In this document: positions 1-15,000 of the stretch, in pieces | Position numbering within the stretch: the first letter of the stretch is position 1 | How the letters are laid out: each line of letters opens with the position of its first letter | Source: Volvox africanus | Lineage: Eukaryota; Chlorophyta; Chlorophyceae; Chlamydomonadales; Volvocaceae | Reading direction: 5' to 3' | Length of the DNA: 64,000 bases | Assembly (NCBI GenBank): GCA_030268105.1 | Contig: BSDZ01000078.1 | Location: forward strand, 4,751,001 to 4,815,000 | Notes under the pieces: model-generated | The model's input: the letters and a program-made list of their open reading frames with translations, nothing else | The model's database searches: none | What the model was told of the DNA's origin: nothing | Translations under genes and position numbers: made by a program

Positions 1-3000
1 GTCCAATATATTTGAGCAAAATGAGGCCCTAAGCGCACACCCTAGCATCTTTATTCCATTCCCAACCCAACCCCGGCATAAATCCTCCAACCCCACCCCA
101 TTTACCTGCTGTGCGATACAGCTTCTTGAGGTCCTCACGGAATTCGTTGGCGCCGTACCCACGAGTGAGCTCGATGGAGAAACTCTTGAAGCCGCCCATG
201 AAGGTGGCGAAGCGTGTCAGTGAGCTCTTGCCGGAGCCGCCCACGCCCACCAACATCGCGTTGCCGCGCGGTTGGCGAAGGATACGGGCGATGCGGGTAA
301 TATGCTCTACCGCATCCATGAAGAACACTGCGTGCAGAGCCGGCCGGAAGGTGTTTTGGTTCGAAAGTAAAAAGAGGCATGTTGTTCATCTACAGCAAAG
401 ATTAAGAATCCCACCCTCCTGATTTCTCCTCGCGAACGCATCCACACCGCCGCGCTTACCCAGGTTAAGTGAGTTAGTGTTGGATAGGTTGTACTCATCC
501 AGGTACTCTTCCAGCACCGCCACCACGCGAGACACGTCGGTGCCGATTTCCTCGTACCGCCGCTCTTCACGGTCCAGGCCGATCTGGCGGAAAGTGGTGA
601 GCGTTCCGTCGGGCATCTGGCAAGACTACGAACTTTATAAAACGCGGACCAACGGGCCCAGGCCGCAACCCAGTAAAGCGGTTGGCATCGGGCAAATGTT
701 AATGAACGCTGCACCACTTTAAGCCCTGAGGAGCTTAGGGCCCAACTGCTTCCCAGGAGCGCGTTCACGCTGCCGCAGGAACAGTAACACAGCAGCGCGA
801 CACCTCAAGCCCCGACCTGCAGCAGCGAACCCCAGGGCATAATCAGCCCTACGTCATCGGCCATACCTTTATCCAGTCACCGAACATTATGTAACGGCCC
901 TGCCCGAATAGCTCATCGTAGTTGGATGACCCAAGGCCGTGCTTGTTTGCTAGCTCCACTAGCATGCGCTTAAAGTACTCCTTGTCCTCGATATTAATCA
1001 AGCTGCGCCGCGAAAAAAGTAATGAATGGGGACGGCAAAGTGGGGACGGGCGCGTTTGAGCATGGATTAAAGGGCCCGCATTTGCATGGGTGGGTTGCCG
1101 TGTTTGCCGAAGGGGCCTAAACTGGCTACAAGAGTGGACCCAGGCAGTTGAAACCGAGGCGCAGGACGTTTGTCACACATTGAAATTCAGATTCCCGTTG
1201 CAGCTTTTGTGTGTCATGGTCTCGATACTGTGGCCTCCGCCGATATCACCTTAAGACCTGCGAAATCAAAGCGACGCAAGCCCCAAAATTTCCCTCACCG
1301 ATCATGGAACACGCGGCAGGACTCGTGCAGCCAAAGCCGCATCATGATGTCGCGATCCTTGCAGGTGCCAGGTGTGATCATGAGCAAGCCCTGGAACACC
1401 TTGGACAGGTCGCGCAGGTTGAAGGTGTAGTGACTCTTGGCGGGCGTAGGAAGCAGTTCCTCCGAGATCCTGTGTGAGATGACCATCATTCATGCGGAGC
1501 TCATGGGACAGCTTAACGGACCCAGGGTGCAAAAGGCGCAGGCTGGCATTGCAAGCCGACAGGGTGAACCTGACAAGCCAGGCCCAGTCGGGCTCACAGA
1601 CCCAACGCTTAAGTCTCTAAGGCTCACATTTCCCCTTTCCAGTATAGTACGTAATAGAACATTTCCTCACGTGTAAGGCAAAATCGATGGGCTTAAGGAC
1701 ACACGGTCGATCTATGAGTCATTCTTCCATACCTGTCATACGCCTCCACGGAGCAGTTGACTATGGGCACCGCCACGGATGCCATGTCGCGCGGGAAGTC
1801 CGCCAGGAAGCCGTTGAAAATGGCCGACAGAATGGTCTTGGTGGCGGCGTCCGAAGGTGGCGGCACGCAAAGCATGGTGAAGTGGCGGACGAAGCGCGGC
1901 GTTATCTCCTGGCGGCCACCGCCCGGTGGTGCACATGCTGCACACAGCGTTGTGTCCTCCACATCCTTCCAGAACAGCTTCTTGCGGTCGTAGAAGCCCC
2001 TGCCACATCCATTACAGTTGCGAGGGGGAAGTTGAATTAAGGGCAAATGCGGGTAGGGCCTGCAAATGCGCAACTGGGACCGGGCCATCCTCGAGAACTG
2101 GGAAGGCATCACGCATCCTACTCACTTGAAGTCTTGGAACTGGCGCAGCAGCTCAATCGGCGGCTGAGCTCCGTACTTCTCACGAGCGGGCATGTTGACG
2201 TCATCCACAAAGAACACGATGCGCTTGTTGACGGGAGCACCGTATCTTGTCTTGCGCTTCTTCTCCAGCTTGCTCTCGATTAACAACTGAGTACGCGAAG
2301 GAGCAAGGACGACAGCGATGCAGGCAGCTTCAGGCCACGCATATCATCTCAAACAGGCAGGCATTCCAGCGGGCACTCAAACCCACTCTGCCATTGAATC
2401 GGCATGAAAGGCAAGCGCTCCTCCCCAAGACTTCGGGGTGTGCGTGCAGGCTTCCTTTCAACCACAGAAATGTCTACCCACAAACGCAAGATGAAATGTA
2501 TGCCGCTATGGTAGGACCGGCTAGGTTTAATCAGCGCTGTTCAAAGTCGGATTGGTATAGCCTTGTCATTCTAGGATAACGGGACGCTCGTCCACCGACC
2601 ACCCACCTGCGTGTCGATCGCCTGCGTTTGGGCCGAGAAGTTAATGGTGAAGGGAACTACATTCTTGCGCTCACGAATGTCCTCCAGAGCGGCGACAGTG
2701 ATGACGCTCTTGCCCACACCAGTGACACCTGTCGGAAAGAGCGGTTTTGTTGGGTAAGACAACCTTAGGAGCTGACGCTTAGGGGTCTGAGGGGATGGGT
2801 GACCAGGGGATGGACTGCACCATAGACTACTGAAAATTAGTCTGAGACCAGTTCACTTACCCGTAAATAGCACCGACCGTTGCACATCTAGGCATGCGTC
2901 CAGCAGGTAGGAGAAGCGGACGGTGTCCACCGTTGGCACCATCATTTGGAAGTACGGCAACTCGCGCTTGTACGTGAAGCTGGGCACGATGTCCGTCCAG

Positions 3001-6000
3001 TTCTTAAACTCGGGCGGGAAGCGCTGCGGAAGACGGCATTAGCACCAAGCAGTAAAGCACCGGGAGAAAGCGCAGGTTAAGAAGGGAAGACACGGGATAC
3101 CAAAAGGCAAGAGAGGCGACCAAATATAACATCCAGGGCACGGGCAGCATGACGTGACCAAGAGCCGCCTAACTCTGGACTAACAAGCCGCAGCGTTGGG
3201 CTTGAAGAGTTGACAAGAGTTGACGAGGGGCCGTAGTCATGGCCATGGATAACGTTCCCCGTCCTGTGCCCACCTTGTTGCAGTCCAGGAAGAAGTCGAA
3301 AACGGTGGCGGAGCCGGGGAAGGCGCACACCGTCTGCAACTGGTCCCGCAAGAACCTACGTCGCGGTATGGAACGGATGGTCGGACGGAAAGCGGATTTC
3401 AGCACGGAGCAGATGCCTAAGGCGTTTCAAACGTCGCGAAAGCAGACCAGTTCACATTTAACCAGTCACGCCGTCCTGACTCACTCGTCAAACTCCTCCT
3501 TGACGGTGTGCACCAGGTTGCCGCCCAGCGCCCAGACGTAGCAAAACCCAAAAAGTTTGCCGAGGGCGATGTTGATCTCCTCGGGCTTGGCACCCCACTG
3601 AAAGCCGCGCGACGGCGATACCAGGCTCTAAAGACAGGTGGGCAGCAGGCACACACCCGCGGAATGTTACAAGGCCGGAAATCAGGACAATGCCTGTCCA
3701 GGCAAGAGACAGTGCTTCCTAGTCATGGACAGGTCGTTCATGGCCCTCGCCATCCCTCGCAATGAAATTGAACGCCCGGAATATCGCTTACTCTCTGTCC
3801 GTGTCCTGGTGTTATCTCTACCTAGCTTACGCCCTCTTCCGGCCCACATACCCACGCGCTTACCTGAAGCATTAACGCCAAAGACGTGGTCAGGTTATTG
3901 TCGACGCTGGCGATGTACTCCTTGCCGTGCTTGCGCACCCATGTCAGACCCGCGTCGACATATTGGTCAAACATCGTGTAGATGGTCTCCGCGTACTCAG
4001 GCTTAATCTGCGCCGATAAGGAGAAGCATCGGCGCACCGTTTGGTTCAAGATGTAAGCAAAACTTCATCACCACATTGGCGCGGAAATTAGAAAACAATT
4101 TGGAGCGCCGTGTTGAAGGAACTGCGTACTGCACAGATGCCAACGACTGCGGCACTAAAGACCACTACAAAACATAACATTCCTCCTCCAGGCCGCCCTT
4201 CAGGGTCGTTGTCTGGTCCCCAGTTTCCAACTCCAGAGCGATGGGCGTACACAAACACAAGCGCGGTACACACGCCAGCAGGGAACAAGCGCGGTAAGTC
4301 GCACCTGTGGAATGGCAGCCAGCAATTTCTGGCGTGCCCACGTCTGGATGGCGGGCCGCCAGCCCAGCTCCTCCAGCGCAATGTACACCATGCCGCAGCG
4401 GGATACCGTAGCTGGCGACGCGACTGCCAGGTCCTGCACCTCGAAGAGCATACGCATGGTGACGGGGTTGAGCTTGATGCGCTCGCCGTTGGGTAAACAC
4501 AACGTGCAGTTGTCGTCTAGCACCGTGTTCATGTTCTCGATCCAGATGGCGTCCACGGGGCCGTCGAACACAACCCACTTGCGGTCAGGGGTGGTGTCAT
4601 TGACTGCGGTCCGGATAAGCGTAGAACCCAGACCGTCGGTCCACTCGTTTGTCAGCAGGTTGTACTCGCCGTACAGCTCACCCATCTTAATACATTTGGG
4701 ATTGAACGTATATGTGTGCGTCGCCTGATAAAGGAAAAGGGAGCATGCATAGTCAAGAAAGCCATGGCGGGACAGATGGAGGTAGCAGGAGCTGGCTCAA
4801 GGCCAGGCCCCTGTACAGATTGTAGGTATTCGCATCAAGTAAGGAGACATCTACGGCAGCATCTTGCCACTTATAATCCCGCGAACTGTCCGAGATTAAT
4901 ACTACTGCCTGACAAGTGAAACGTGTTGCTGTTGTGCAATTCATCGCATGTCTGCACCTGATATTTCTCCGATGGGTGCTTGAGCTCTGTACGCAGTCGC
5001 GTGGTAGCGCCCTGCAGTGTACGGTAGCACTCCGTCTTGCCGCCACCAGTGGGTCCCACCAACATGACACCGAAGCGAACGTTCATGGTGTCATACAGCT
5101 GGATGACCTTCGTGACAAATGCCCGAGGCTGCTGCAGGCCACGCGTCGACAGAACAGCGCGAATGCTTTCCTCAAGCTCACCGAAATCCTAAGGCGGCGG
5201 GGAGGGTGACGAGTACACAGTGAGGGTGACCAGGATGGGAAAGGTTGAGCGGTGGGATGCTTGAACTTCCGGAGACACGTTCTGGTATGGCCATAAGCTA
5301 TCCCTACTCTCTACGCGCTGGATAAGTCGAATCGATTATCGCCATGTGGAGGGACGTTATATCCTCTTTGTTGTCCCAGAACGTCTTCAAGTTATGGGAA
5401 GTGTGGAACCTCACCAGATGCGGGAGACATTACATGCATCGGACGGCATATTTCACCTGACACTTGCCAAATACAGCTGTGGGCTCCCCACCCTGTGCCG
5501 TGCATTCGCGCACTCCGCACACAGCCCTCCACGCCGCACACCTGATCTGGCACCGCAAGCCCGGGGAAGAGGTCGGAGATAATGTTTTGGAACAGCTCCA
5601 CGTCGTCCACCAGGAACTTGGGCAGGTTGGAGTCGCGCATGGCGCGGATGAGCACTACGTCCTCCGACAGGTCGGGGTTGGCGCGCTTAAGACTGCCAGC
5701 CATCACTAGCACCGACTTAACGGCACGCATGCCTGCATAAATAGGCAAGGTACCAAGCATTGCGGACAGGGGTTGAAAGTCGTGTAAGATGTAAGACCAT
5801 AGCATAGGAGGAGAGCACATGCCGGAAAGGAAAGCAGACGAAGCAAGATGTGGGTTGGGGGTTTAAAGCGCAGCTAGCCACAGTCCTCACGCACCAAAAT
5901 CGTAGTGGTCCTGCTGACTAAGCTGCTCGGAGGACAGTTTGTAAAGCTTGACCATCTTGCGGGAAAGTGTCTTGGAGTCCTCGAAACCCTCGCTGAACAG

Positions 6001-9000
6001 CATGACCTCCGCCACGAGGGCATAGTCAGGAATCATCATCGCCATGGGCCGGAAGAGGGCCTGCGAACGAACGGGAGGGAAAAGGCAGAGGAGACAGCAA
6101 CGGGAAAATCATTCAGATCAAGGAAAGATGAGAACCAAGGAAATGGAGGCAGGCATAGGGGGCAGCGGATTCACCAATGTCGGGGAAGGTCTTGTGATGC
6201 TGATGAAAAAGACCATCAACAGCACCAGAGTGTCCGAGCACTGCATGCAACATGTTCCGGCGGCTTGCAGCAGCCGCTCACCTTAAGGTTATCCGGCAGC
6301 TCAGTGCGGCCCGCGTAACCGGGGTTCATGGTAATGAAGACACCGCAGGTAGGCACTAGCTTGATGATGCGTCCCTCAAAGTTGAAGGTACTCATCCCGG
6401 CTTTGAGCGCGTTCTGGATGGTAAGCAGCTGGCGGACGCGGAGGGAGAGCAGCACATCGCAATGTACCAGGCACGAAGGAGGATGGGAGGGCGAGGAACC
6501 CACTATTAATTCATACGGAAAGGAGCACCATGACGCCAGGCCTGACTATCAGTGACAGCGCTCTTGGTATGCAAACATCCAATAAGTCGAAAGGGATAAT
6601 AGGAAAGAACGCCTGGTCGTCCGATGGGTAGCAGTATGCCGCTTTCTCCTGCGGCTGCAAGTACTGATTGAGCATGACACCAACATTTTGGCAGAGGCAC
6701 CTGGTTGGTAAGCACAAGCGTCAGACATGTTGGCAGCTCAGCGCGGCCACACTTGCACACCTGCTGCGCCACCACAGATAGCACCTCAATGTCGATACGG
6801 TTGAACTCATCAAAGCACGCCCATGCACCACACTGCGCCAGGCCGCTGAAGAACTTGCCCATGAACCTGCGGGATAAAACAGACATGGATGTAAGGCATA
6901 GGAAGCTCCGCGATGGGTGCAGTTAGGGAGGCAACGGGCAGGGGTACGGAAGCCCAGCCGATGCGGTTTGTAGGCATAGGACGGCAGGTGCTACGGGGGC
7001 CACAAGCATTCTTCCAGAAGCCCGTAAACCCAGGGCGATTCTAATCCGCGAGCTAATCCTTAGGCTCAGCAGGCAAACCGTCCGCCGTCATGCCATCTCC
7101 CATTTGGGCCCATGCATACGACCTACGACCCTTTCCTGACTCCTCTTACTGCCCTCCTTGCTCCACGACTCGGTTCCGGCTGTATCCCCGTCTCATGCCG
7201 CCCTTCTTTCTCACTTGTAATCCAGGTTATCGCCGCAGTTGAATACCACGCAATTAACCCCTAGCGCCTTGCCCAAATCCTTGGTGGTCTCGGTCTTGCC
7301 CGTCCCTGACCAACAAGGCAGCGTTGGGGGCGGGAACATGTTCAAGCGCAGCAGCTCTTGGCCCGGAGCCCGGCCCACGTGCTATACACGAAGTCATATC
7401 AGCTTATCGTAACATTATTAAACGCAGCTTAACGAACCGCCGCTTTGCAACTCCTGTCCAGCATGCGGGCTCCGATTAAACCCCCTGCCGTCCACTTTGT
7501 CTGTACCCACCTGCCGGCCCCGCAGGCGCGCCTCCAAGCTTGAGGTGCAGTGCGCCCGTGAGCGTCAGATAGCAACGGTCTGTCATGGGCGTCACCACCA
7601 GGCGTGGCTGCGCGCCAAGGTACTCGTAAGCGTACACGAAACGCGCATTGACCTGGCGCACGATGATATCCTCGTTTTCAAAGTAGTATCGCAGCTGCAT
7701 CTGCCACTGGAAGCTGTTGATATCGGTAACACGGCCGGCATGGAGCGCGTCCACAATATCGCGCGCGTGCACATCGATGGTGATGAGCGCTGCAATGATG
7801 CGGCGGTGTAGCGAGGACAGCTCGCCACGGACCAGCTTAGTCAGGTCGGCCAGCTGCCTCACGTTAATCTGATGAGGGCCCGGATCAAAGGACGAGAGCG
7901 ATGAGAAAAGGAACAGCCGACCCCGTGGGATGGGTACACGGAGGGCGCCGACATTTTAAGTACAGCGACCTGGATAAGCTTTCAGCCCGGGAGAAAGCCT
8001 CGGTCCACATGCTCTCGTCGCTCCCTGGCACAACGCAACTCGGAACCTTGGCCGCCGGTTCATGTAAAGAGCTGGAGACATACCACAGCCCCCATCAGCC
8101 CCAGGAAAAGAACAAAACTACCCCTTTTAACTTGTCCAGCGGACGTGGAATAAAAAACAGTAACGTGTTGCTCTGGGTAAACTTTGACAACTGTGGTGCT
8201 AAATGCTGCAGATTATATGCGCAGTTCTTACGTCCGGAGCTAGAAGCAGTCTGCTCTCCAAGCCCTACTGCCATATTTTTGAGCTCAAAAAGCATTGGCT
8301 AATCCAACCTTACCAATTTGTAATCACCCAACGCCCCGATAGCATCGATGCTTCGTAGCGCTTCCTCCACACCGTGGCACCAATACACCTGGCTGATGGC
8401 GATGACCAGCTGCGCCGGCTGCTTGAGCACCCAGGCGGAGCGGGCTTCCTCCGGGTAAGCTGCCCAGCCCGCCTTGGCCAGCTTCTTCAAGTTGGCTGCA
8501 GCATTTACGGGGCGCGGCATTTGGAGCGGCTGGGTCAGGATGAGTTATGAGGGGTGGCGAGGGCCAGACCCAGGTGGATGGGAGGACATGAAGGATGTTG
8601 GACCTCGCGTGCAAAACTTAGACCAGACATCTGTCTGTGCACCAGGTCATGTGCTGCAGCCACGCACGAACATAATGAACCTCATGCTATGTGCTGTGTA
8701 AGCACGAACAACGTACCAGATTGTCTTCCCGCACGCCAGCCCCGCCTTCATGCACCCTAGCTCACCAATCATGGCGCTCTCCACGTCGCCCAGCCACTTC
8801 TCCACATTTCCACGCGCCTTGGTATTCTTTCCCAGGCTGACGCGCTCGCCTTCGCCGGAAATCATAGCGTGGATGTCGATGGACTTGGGGTCGTCGCCAA
8901 AGTCGAGGCGTCGAATGCCGTCGAAACACTTGCCCATGTGTGGTTGTACTGCCTGGGGACATTCCAAGACATACAAGCGAACAAATATAAGAAATGGGAT

Positions 9001-12000
9001 ACGACACATTATGAACACCACAGGCTCAACCATTTGCACATGCGCCTCTGTAAAAAAGATGTCCCCCACACCAAGCGCCGCCTACGTCCAAACGCCATGT
9101 CCCACAGACACAAGCCACACCCACCTGAACGTTCTTGGTCTGCGCCAGAATCTCCAGCAGTTCGTCGTTTGATAAGAAGTAAAAACGCGGGAAGGCCATG
9201 CGCTTGGTCTCCAGGTAGTCCTCCAAGTTCTTCTGGATCTTCTCGAGAGTCTCGTTGGCCTTTTGGAACGTCTCCAGGACACCTGCGCCCCACATGAAGT
9301 CCGAAGGGACGCAGCTGATGGTAAACACGGATTGGGGCGAAGATTTTAAATAACAGCATGATTACGACGTAGTTTGGGACGAAGAGCGCTAGTTTGCTAC
9401 CCTTCCGGTCGACCGATGAACACGACCAACAAGAGCGAAAGACACATTTTTCCTCATGGGGGCATTTCCTTCGGGCCGCGCGGCGTACACCAAAATCCGT
9501 CACAACCCTCCACGTTCCGGGATCTTCCTTCTTTCCTCCGTCGCTCACCGGGGTGAGTGCCAGCCATAAGCGCATTGGGCCGATCCTTGGTCCTCCGCAT
9601 AATCTCCCGCAGCTGTTTGTCCACTGCGAAGAACGCCTTGGCCTCGACAGGCAGCTGACGTTGGATATCGATGGCAGAGAAAATGGGCTCCAGGTACATC
9701 CACGCCTTCTGCACAGAGATCCACTCATCCAGCGTGTCTGCAAACAGCGTCAGCTGCCGCTCCACCTTCTCCACCTCGGGCCGAATACCGGTCACGAAGC
9801 GACTGGCCAGGATGGTGGACATGGTCACCATGCTGTCCTCCAGCGCGATCTAGGGAGAAGAGGATCGAGTGGCGGGTAGCAGTAATCGTAACACGCTGAT
9901 TGAAACTAAGATGCGATATTGAGGAGGAAGCAGAGATTTAATACAGAAAACACATACCCAGCTGATGGCCCTTGTTGCCTGTCGTGCTGCCCTGAGTTCC
10001 GCTAACGAATGGCGTGCTTTTCATCCCGGGAAACCCCAACAAATGCCACAAGCCTGACAGTGAGTCCATGAGAGCGCTTCTTTTTCTAATCACGCTCCAC
10101 GTACCTGAATGTCCTCGATGCCGCCCAGGATGAACACATCCTTGCTCTCCTTGTAAGGCACCACGTTGAACTCCAGGTCCACCCACTTGTTGGATACCTG
10201 CAGGAGTTAAATAGTGCATTGTCCAGTGTGAGCGGGAAATGAAGGAGAGCCCACTCTATTCATGCTTGTTTGGCATCCCATGGTAGAATGCTCAACTTGG
10301 GACAAAGCCGGGCCCGTCGACAACTTTCCCAGGTGCATTGAGTGCCTTTATTCAGTATTCAACTCTACGCTCCACCCTCCTCTCCGCATTCCGTGCCCGC
10401 ACCTTAGCCAGTAGCTCTTCCAGTGCCATTTCCTGTGTGGCCTCTGTAGAGACCGTGGAGATCGAGTCCTTCCACACTTGCACCTTGGCATCCAGGAGCA
10501 CCTGCGCATGACAAGGGCAGGAACAGGAAGAATAGAGGCCGTCGTTTTCAGGTGTCTACGTCGCTGAATTCCCAGAAGGGCGACGAGTGAATTGGAGTTT
10601 GTAATGGATTTGCAATTCTTCATAGATCCATATATCTAAGGAAGAGCCCTCGGACGCGTCCAAGGTCTTCCTGAGAAGAGGTCCTCCTCCGCACCATATC
10701 GTAATTGTCCGGCCCTATGACCGCACCTGTAACGTAAAGCTGCTGTCGCGCACGATCTGCTGGCCGATGGTCTCGAAAATCTTGTTCCAGTGCCGCTCCT
10801 TGAGGGCGCGATTGCGCAGCGCCGACACCACGGGCAGCAGATTGCGGAAGTCGTCTACGGCTGAGCGGAACTTAGGCACCAACTTGCTGGGGGGAAGACC
10901 GCGCTCCATCTTGTAAACCTACGTACGACATCAGGGTAATGAGGCACGCTTCAAGCCGCGGAAGGAAAACAGTCGTCCAGCACTTGATCGTAGTGTTTGG
11001 ATAAAATGATATTGGCAACCAGCACTTGGCGTTCCAACCTTTTACCTAAGCAACACTCACAATCGCAGTGCGCCATTGCTGTTTACCTGTTGCAATGCAG
11101 TGTGTCATGTTGTGAGGAAGCACGGTCTGACGACGGTGCGCCCCATAGCTGTTATCTCACATGAAAACGGTCTACACTGGAGGAATTTATCCTCGCTGGT
11201 CAGCCGTTGCCGTTTGACCTCGGTCTATCAGGTAATACCCCGCCACACCGCTACCCGCTTTCCAAGCCGCCCACACCCACCATCTTGTGGAACTTGTTCG
11301 TAGTGTCCTCCAGAACCTGGATGTCCAATGACTCGAAGTGTGTGGCACACCAGATATCGGTGATGGACTCCCACTCGGCACGGCCCAGCCACAAGTTGAG
11401 CTTCAGGTTGACCTCGTCGGCGGTGTCGGTCAGGTCCTCCGACTTGGCCTCCGGAACCTGCAGAGGAGGTTGAAGGTCTGTAAAGCTCGACAGCAAGAAA
11501 GAATCACGTCGTCCCAGCCTTCATAGTATCTGTACGGGCGCGCTGAAACCGGCCAAAACCGACGGCTGCGCATACCGATAGCGTGTACTAGCTTAAGGAA
11601 GCAAGGTTGCGGAATTCGCACCTTGAACAGCCGCTGATACTTGTTGATACGAGCAGACTCGGCCTGGGAGGGGAAACGTGAATAGAGGTGCGAGAGGGGA
11701 TCAGCACGTACAGCAATACAATAACTGCACCAGAAAGACCCCAACCTAATAACACAACGCCACCTAATTCTGAACCCCAGAACCTTTGCACAGAAACAGC
11801 CCGGCAACTTAGTTCCCGGGTAACGGCCTGACCGGAGGCACCGGCCGGACCCAAGTGCGTGCATCATAGGTTCGGCCCCCTTTAAGACGTGGGACGCAGG
11901 GTTGCAGCACTGAAAAGCTTGACGTACGGCTATATCGATCCGCATACATACCGATGCCTACTTACAACATCACATCCCCAATACCTCTAATTAGCTCACA

Positions 12001-15000
12001 CCCCCAGCAGCCTCAAGGCCCTTATTCTTGTGTGCCTAACGTTTATCTCGGCCCATGCTTTCTTTCTTCGAATACTTGTGCTAGTCCTCCGGCCATGTGG
12101 CCCCAACCTTGATTCTCCTATTAAACCTTACCATAAGCCGGTCCACCGCCTCCTTAAGCTGCTGCAGGTATGCCACCACCTTGTCGTGCTCGCTGTCTTC
12201 GCTGAGCACCATCTCGTGTTGAGCTTCGTTGCGGATCTCTGTGACCTCCTTGATAATCGCCTCAATACCTGGGATGAAGGCAGCACGCACCAGCAACAAT
12301 GAAGCGATCTGTGGGGCCCAAGCTAGTTCCGCTTGCCGGACGGCAAATTGTGTACGTGACAGCCATGCTGCGAGCTTAGGCAGCCCCAAGGGCTTCAAGC
12401 TTCTGAACCTCTAGCATGGCCTCTAACTGCTGTGCACATATCTTCTCCAATTCGTTACTGACAGCATACGGAAACGCACATACCATCCACATAGTAATCT
12501 GAAGCCGACCCCGCCCTGATTCTTGGGTCCCAAGCGCATCATCCTATGGCATCGGTGTCCGCTTTACCTTCTCCACCAGGAGCCCACAAAAAACCCTTCT
12601 GCGCATACCTTGCTCCAGGTTGGCGCTGTACTTTGACACGTGGTCGTCGCGCGCTCCCTCGACTTCCTCCATTGTTGTTTTGAGTGTGTTGTAGGTGCTG
12701 TCCATGGTGGCGTAGGCGGCGCGGTCCATGGGCGATACGGGAATGTTGTACTCGTCGATGAGGCCGTATAGATCGTGGATCTCGTTGCATGCAAAGTCCA
12801 GACGCTTTTCCGACTCGCGGACTTCCCCTAGGAACTGCAGCTTTTCCACATACTCCTCCACGGCGCTACTTGGGGCCTGAGTACGTGCGGAAAGCAGGTG
12901 CAGAAGCAGAGGCGATTGTGGAATTGGGTTGAACAAGCCCATCCTCCAGGGCATTCATGAAGTTGCTGAGCGGCCCGGAAGGAGTCCAAAACGAGAAGTC
13001 ACCTCTTACCACCCCCTCAGCACCTTAGCGTGCCAATGTGCATAGGGATGGCACCTCGTCCAAACGTGTTATCAACTAAGCCATGTAATGCCTTAGTGAT
13101 GAATGAGCATACTAACGGACCTAGCTGTTGCCGAGGAGTTGCCGAGGAGGTGTCGTAAGAGCATGCTTTTGAATCACTGGGACATGAAGGGGACTTGCAC
13201 AATTTGCGAAATGGGCCTCTTGACCGCGGGCGAGATACCCCACCGACCATTATTTGTTTTTCACGCATGACACACGCACTGCAACCCGCGCAGGAAGTCC
13301 CACGTCTCGAAAGCATTCCCAGCAAAGCCACCTTCGCTCCTCCCTACCTGTAGCCGGCTCAGAGCGTTTTGCACTGTGCTCATGAAATCGTGGAACAAGT
13401 CTGCAGCCAGCGCCGGCAGCATTGCATGCATCTCCTCCAGACAACGTGTAGGGCTGGGGATTACCGCGTCTTTAAAGTGACCCACCGCGATGCGCACAAT
13501 GGACACATCGCGGTGCGGCAGCAACGCCTCCATTTGTGCTTTCTGCTCCGCCAGTAGGTCCATCAGCTGACGGAATGTCGCCAACGTGACCCGCTGCTGC
13601 TGTTGTGCCGATGATCCGGAACCCACGTCGCCGTCGGCGCCTGCCTCCACGGTGTCCGCCTGCTGCTGCTGCTGCTGTTGCTGTTGCTGGTGTTGCTGGT
13701 TGGCTGCAATGTGCAAGGATAAACACCGGTGTGATTCAAATGTGCACTGACTGCCACACTGCCACCTTAATTGAGCTCACAAGGGCCCCAGAAAGTTAGA
13801 TACATGCAAGAGGGCTACGCGGCCGTGTCCTGTACGAGAAGCCGGGAGGCCTAGCTTTAGGAAACGCCACACACCAAACAAGGCCTGTTCATGCATCGAG
13901 AATGCCACAGACAGTGTGTCATCAAGCCGCTCCGCCAGTGGGTTTCACACTCCCAGGCGAAACGTACCGTCCGCAGTGCTGTCCTCTGCTGGCAGCGGGT
14001 CGCCCTTCGCCTTGAACAGCGGCGCCAGGCCGGGGATGTCCAGGGTATTGTGGAAGAGCACCATATCGCGGTAGGGCAGGTAACACTGCTTGTGGTCCTC
14101 GGCATGCTGGAAAGCCTCCACCACACTGTCGCGCACGGATACAACCTATAGCGAGGTGGGCGCGATATTACGGAGGCAATGAAGTACGCTAAGGGGAGGA
14201 AGTAAGCGGGCTGACGACGATGCATTCGCCATGCGATGCCCCAAGGACCCGAAGGGTGCACATAAGAGTGACGAACGGCGAAGAAATCACGGGCCTTCTC
14301 CTACTGCCCTTTCCTATAAAGTTCTTAGCCCCTCGCCATTTTTCGCCAATTCGCTAGTTCGCCAAATCGCCAATTCGCCCACTCGCATGCAACTTCGCTT
14401 TCGCGCGTACCTGCCTGAAGCTTTACTTGAAGCCTCAGGTTCGCCTCTAAGTCAGCCCTCTTTGTATACCATGTGCAAAGTTTGGGGCCCGGACTGAGGC
14501 ATTGAAGCCGATCATGAAGAGGCCTGGCCCTGGTGTGAGCCCATTATGTGTGCGTGTGTGTGATAGAGGGTAGGGGTTGCTTCACCCGCGGCCACTAACT
14601 GACAGTCCTTACCTTCTCCTGTATTTCAATGCACCCTCACCCATTACGTATGCTGTTTTATAATACTACCGTTCCAAGATCCCGTGCTCTATGTAAATGT
14701 GAGCCAATGCCTCACCAGGTCGTCATAGTTTTCATTTGTGATAAGCTCCTGGAGCTCCGTGCCCGGTTCCACTTCACCCGCCTTGTCGCCCATGACCACC
14801 GACATGAGCGTGCCATCGCCATACAGCCTTGTAATGCCACATAAACTTTCCAGGTAGTTGGCCATAATGCGCTGCATCTCCTCAAAGAACTCCTCGGGGT
14901 GTGGATCATATAACAGGTCCTCCTGGTTATCCGCCAGGAGCAACTCCAACTGGAACAGCGCATCAGTCGCTGCGGCAGAGGCTGCCGCCTCCTTGCTGCC

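Noticed and set aside
12360..12430. Extra dynein exon (frame [16 protein letters not shown] on the minus strand)
   Set aside because: No donor site fits it, and exons 12876-12609 and 12268-12132 already join in phase without it.
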